A stretch of 64,000 bases of DNA, from assembly GCA_034509755.1 (NCBI GenBank), contig CM067546.1, positions 12,240,970 through 12,304,969 on the forward strand, given 5' to 3'. How positions within the stretch are numbered: the first letter of the stretch is position 1; each line of letters starts with the position of its first letter. Position numbers and translations under genes: made by a program. The notes beneath the pieces were generated by a model. It saw only the letters and a list, made by a program, of their open reading frames with translations. It did not search any database and was not told the origin of the DNA. The stretch comes from Anisodus tanguticus. Lineage: Eukaryota > Streptophyta > Magnoliopsida > Solanales > Solanaceae. This document shows, in pieces, positions 62,800-64,000 of this stretch.

Positions 62800-63350
62800 A
62801 TGAGTCAAACTTTTAGACTGGCTAGTCGATGAATCTCCTTCATCATGGTTCTCTTACCTTCTTCAATATGAGCTAAACTTCTCATGGATCACCTACTAAG
62901 AGCATCGACTACCACATTCGCCTTCCCTGTATGGTAGAGAACATCTATATCATAGTCCTTTATCAATTCGAGCCATATCCTCTGCCTGAGATTCAAATCC
63001 CTCTGTTGAAAATATACTGAAGGCTCTTATGATCTGTTTAAATATCGACGTGAACTCCATACAAATAGTGATGCCATATCTTTAGTGCAAAAATCACAGC
63101 TCTCAATTCTAAGTTATGAGTCAAATAGTTCTTTTCATGAGGTTTAAGATGTTTGGATGCATAAGCTATAACCTTACCATGTTGCATTAAAACACACCCA
63201 AGACCAATCCCAGAAGCATCACAATAGACAACGAACCCCTTGATTTCCTATGGCAATGTCAACATTGGAGTAGAAGTCAGTTTCATTCTCAATTGTTCGA
63301 AACTACGCTGACAAGCGTCTAACCATTGAAATTTAAATTTCTTCTAAGTA
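62800..63350 (-). pseudogene. G4 RNase H
   Basis: Minus strand: VVYCDASGIGLGCVLMQHGK, VIAYASKHLKPHEKNYLTHN, LELRAVIFALKIWHHYLYGV, a stop where Tyr-Thr-Asp is expected, TDHKSLQYIFN, then broken frames ending KANVVVDALSR. First catalytic Asp and Glu are visible. Confidence 0.85.
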
Positions 63351-64000
63351 AACATGGTCAATGGAGCTGAGATGGAAGAAAAACCATCTACGAAGCACCT
63401 GTAATAGCCTAACAGACCCAAGAAACTTCGAATGTCTGAGGCAGAAGTGGGTCTGGACAATTCTTAACAACATCTATTTTCTGAAAATTAACCTAGACAC
63501 CTTCGCCTGAAATCACATGACCTAAGAATGCCACTAACTTAAGCCAAAATTCACACTTGGAAAATTTTACATAAAGCTCTCGGTCCTTAGTGTCCGCAAC
63601 ACTATTCTGAGATGTTCTGCATAATCGGTCTCACCATGGGAATAGACTAGAATATCATCAATAAAGATAATAAAAAAAGATCGAGATAAGGCTTGAAGAC
63701 CCTGTTCATAATGTCCATGAAAGCATCTAGGGAATTTGTCAATCCGAATGACATGACACAAAATTTAAAATGACCATAACGAGTTTTGAAAGCGGTTTTC
63801 GGAATATCGACTTCCTTAACCTTAAGTTGATGGTACCCTGATATGAGGTCAGTCTTGGAATAACACTAAGTACCCCGAAGTTTATTAAATAAATTATCAA
63901 TTCTGGGGAGAGGATATTTGTTCTTAATTATGACCTTGTTCAACAACCCCTAGTCAATGCACATACCAAAGACCCATCTTTCATTCGAACAAACAAGACA
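63351..64000 (-). pseudogene. G4 reverse transcriptase (partial)
   Basis: FFIIFIDDILVYSHGETDYA and EHLRIVLRTLRTE (63567-63680) include the catalytic FIDD. Upstream text (DAFMDIMN, RYGHFKFCVMSFGLTN-like) is split between frames, and the N-terminal part beyond 63800 has stops before the window edge. The downstream connector (63351-63560) matches LVAFLGHVISGEG-type gypsy sequence in broken form. Confidence 0.85.

Larger units (their letters stand above)
59114..64000 (-). mobile_element. G4: Ty3/gypsy element inserted in C5, runs off window
   Basis: On the minus strand the order from the right edge is RT, RNase H, integrase, polypurine tract (61100-61087) and 3' LTR (61086-59114). The 5' half is outside the window. 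Active-site wording in integrase and RT is well kept, with scattered stops. Its protein text resembles G1, and chromovirus (Tekay-like) assignment is inferred. Confidence 0.9.

Noticed and set aside
1..64000. Endogenous pararetrovirus (caulimovirus-like) sequence, common in Solanaceae
   Set aside because: All RT-RNase H blocks are flanked by LTRs, integrase or gypsy/copia gag; no movement protein or coat protein wording was seen.
1..64000. tRNA, rRNA or CRISPR-like arrays
   Set aside because: tRNA-like text occurs only as SINE heads or PBS sites; repeats have no regular spacer structure.

Overview
This window is AT-rich plant nuclear DNA. It is almost certainly from a Solanaceae genome: it carries SINEs with a (TTG)n tail, CTCCCTCCGT-type Stowaway MITEs, and Copia and Ty3/gypsy elements of kinds common in nightshade genomes. 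The species cannot be fixed by reading alone. I found one credible intact host gene, one decayed host gene, and a dense, nested set of retrotransposons. No operon, CRISPR array, rRNA, tRNA or viral genome was recognised.

Layout. 1-8345: decayed Ty3/gypsy material. G1 (minus strand) has RT, protease and gag at about 1-2550, a primer-binding site at 2781 and part of an LTR. An Ogre/Tat-like LTR end with a tRNA-Arg-type PBS follows (about 4100-5400, plus strand), then a long LTR plus leader of a second gypsy element, G2 (5930-8345, minus strand). 8634-12581: Copia element C1, complete from LTR to LTR with target duplication ATCTG, inserted just upstream of a WRKY group I relic (about 12600-13165). 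14518-21765 (minus strand): an LBD (LOB-domain) transcription factor gene in three exons that join cleanly to 213 codons. Its 5.9-kb first intron holds a solo LTR with TSD ATTTA, a SINE, and several MITEs, one nested in another. 21766-28560: the upstream region of the LBD gene, rearranged by a long-spaced inverted repeat, Copia element C2 and a local direct duplication that preserves an empty C2 site. 28560-33300: mostly non-coding, with a CA microsatellite, a foldback MITE and a 1.2-kb inverted repeat. 33300-39482: gypsy element G3, with two LTRs and an internal deletion ending in RT. 40838-47971: two members of one Copia family, C3 (minus, 5' fragment) and C4 (plus, TSD ATATA). 48503-59113: Copia element C5, broken by three later insertions: solo LTR S2 (TSD CTTTG), Copia element C6 (TSD TCTAG) and gypsy element G4, which enters at 59114 and runs past the window end.

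How the parts relate. The LBD gene is the only unit I would expect to be functional. Nearly every element has lost catalytic residues or reading frame. The main value of the window is its stratigraphy: insertions with exact 5-bp target duplications give a readable relative order, and several deletions have visible breakpoints. I did not find a convincing undescribed biological system. The most notable items are the reconstructed LBD gene with its TE-filled intron and rearranged promoter, the WRKY relic, the hairpin in the C1 LTR, and the nested C5 locus.
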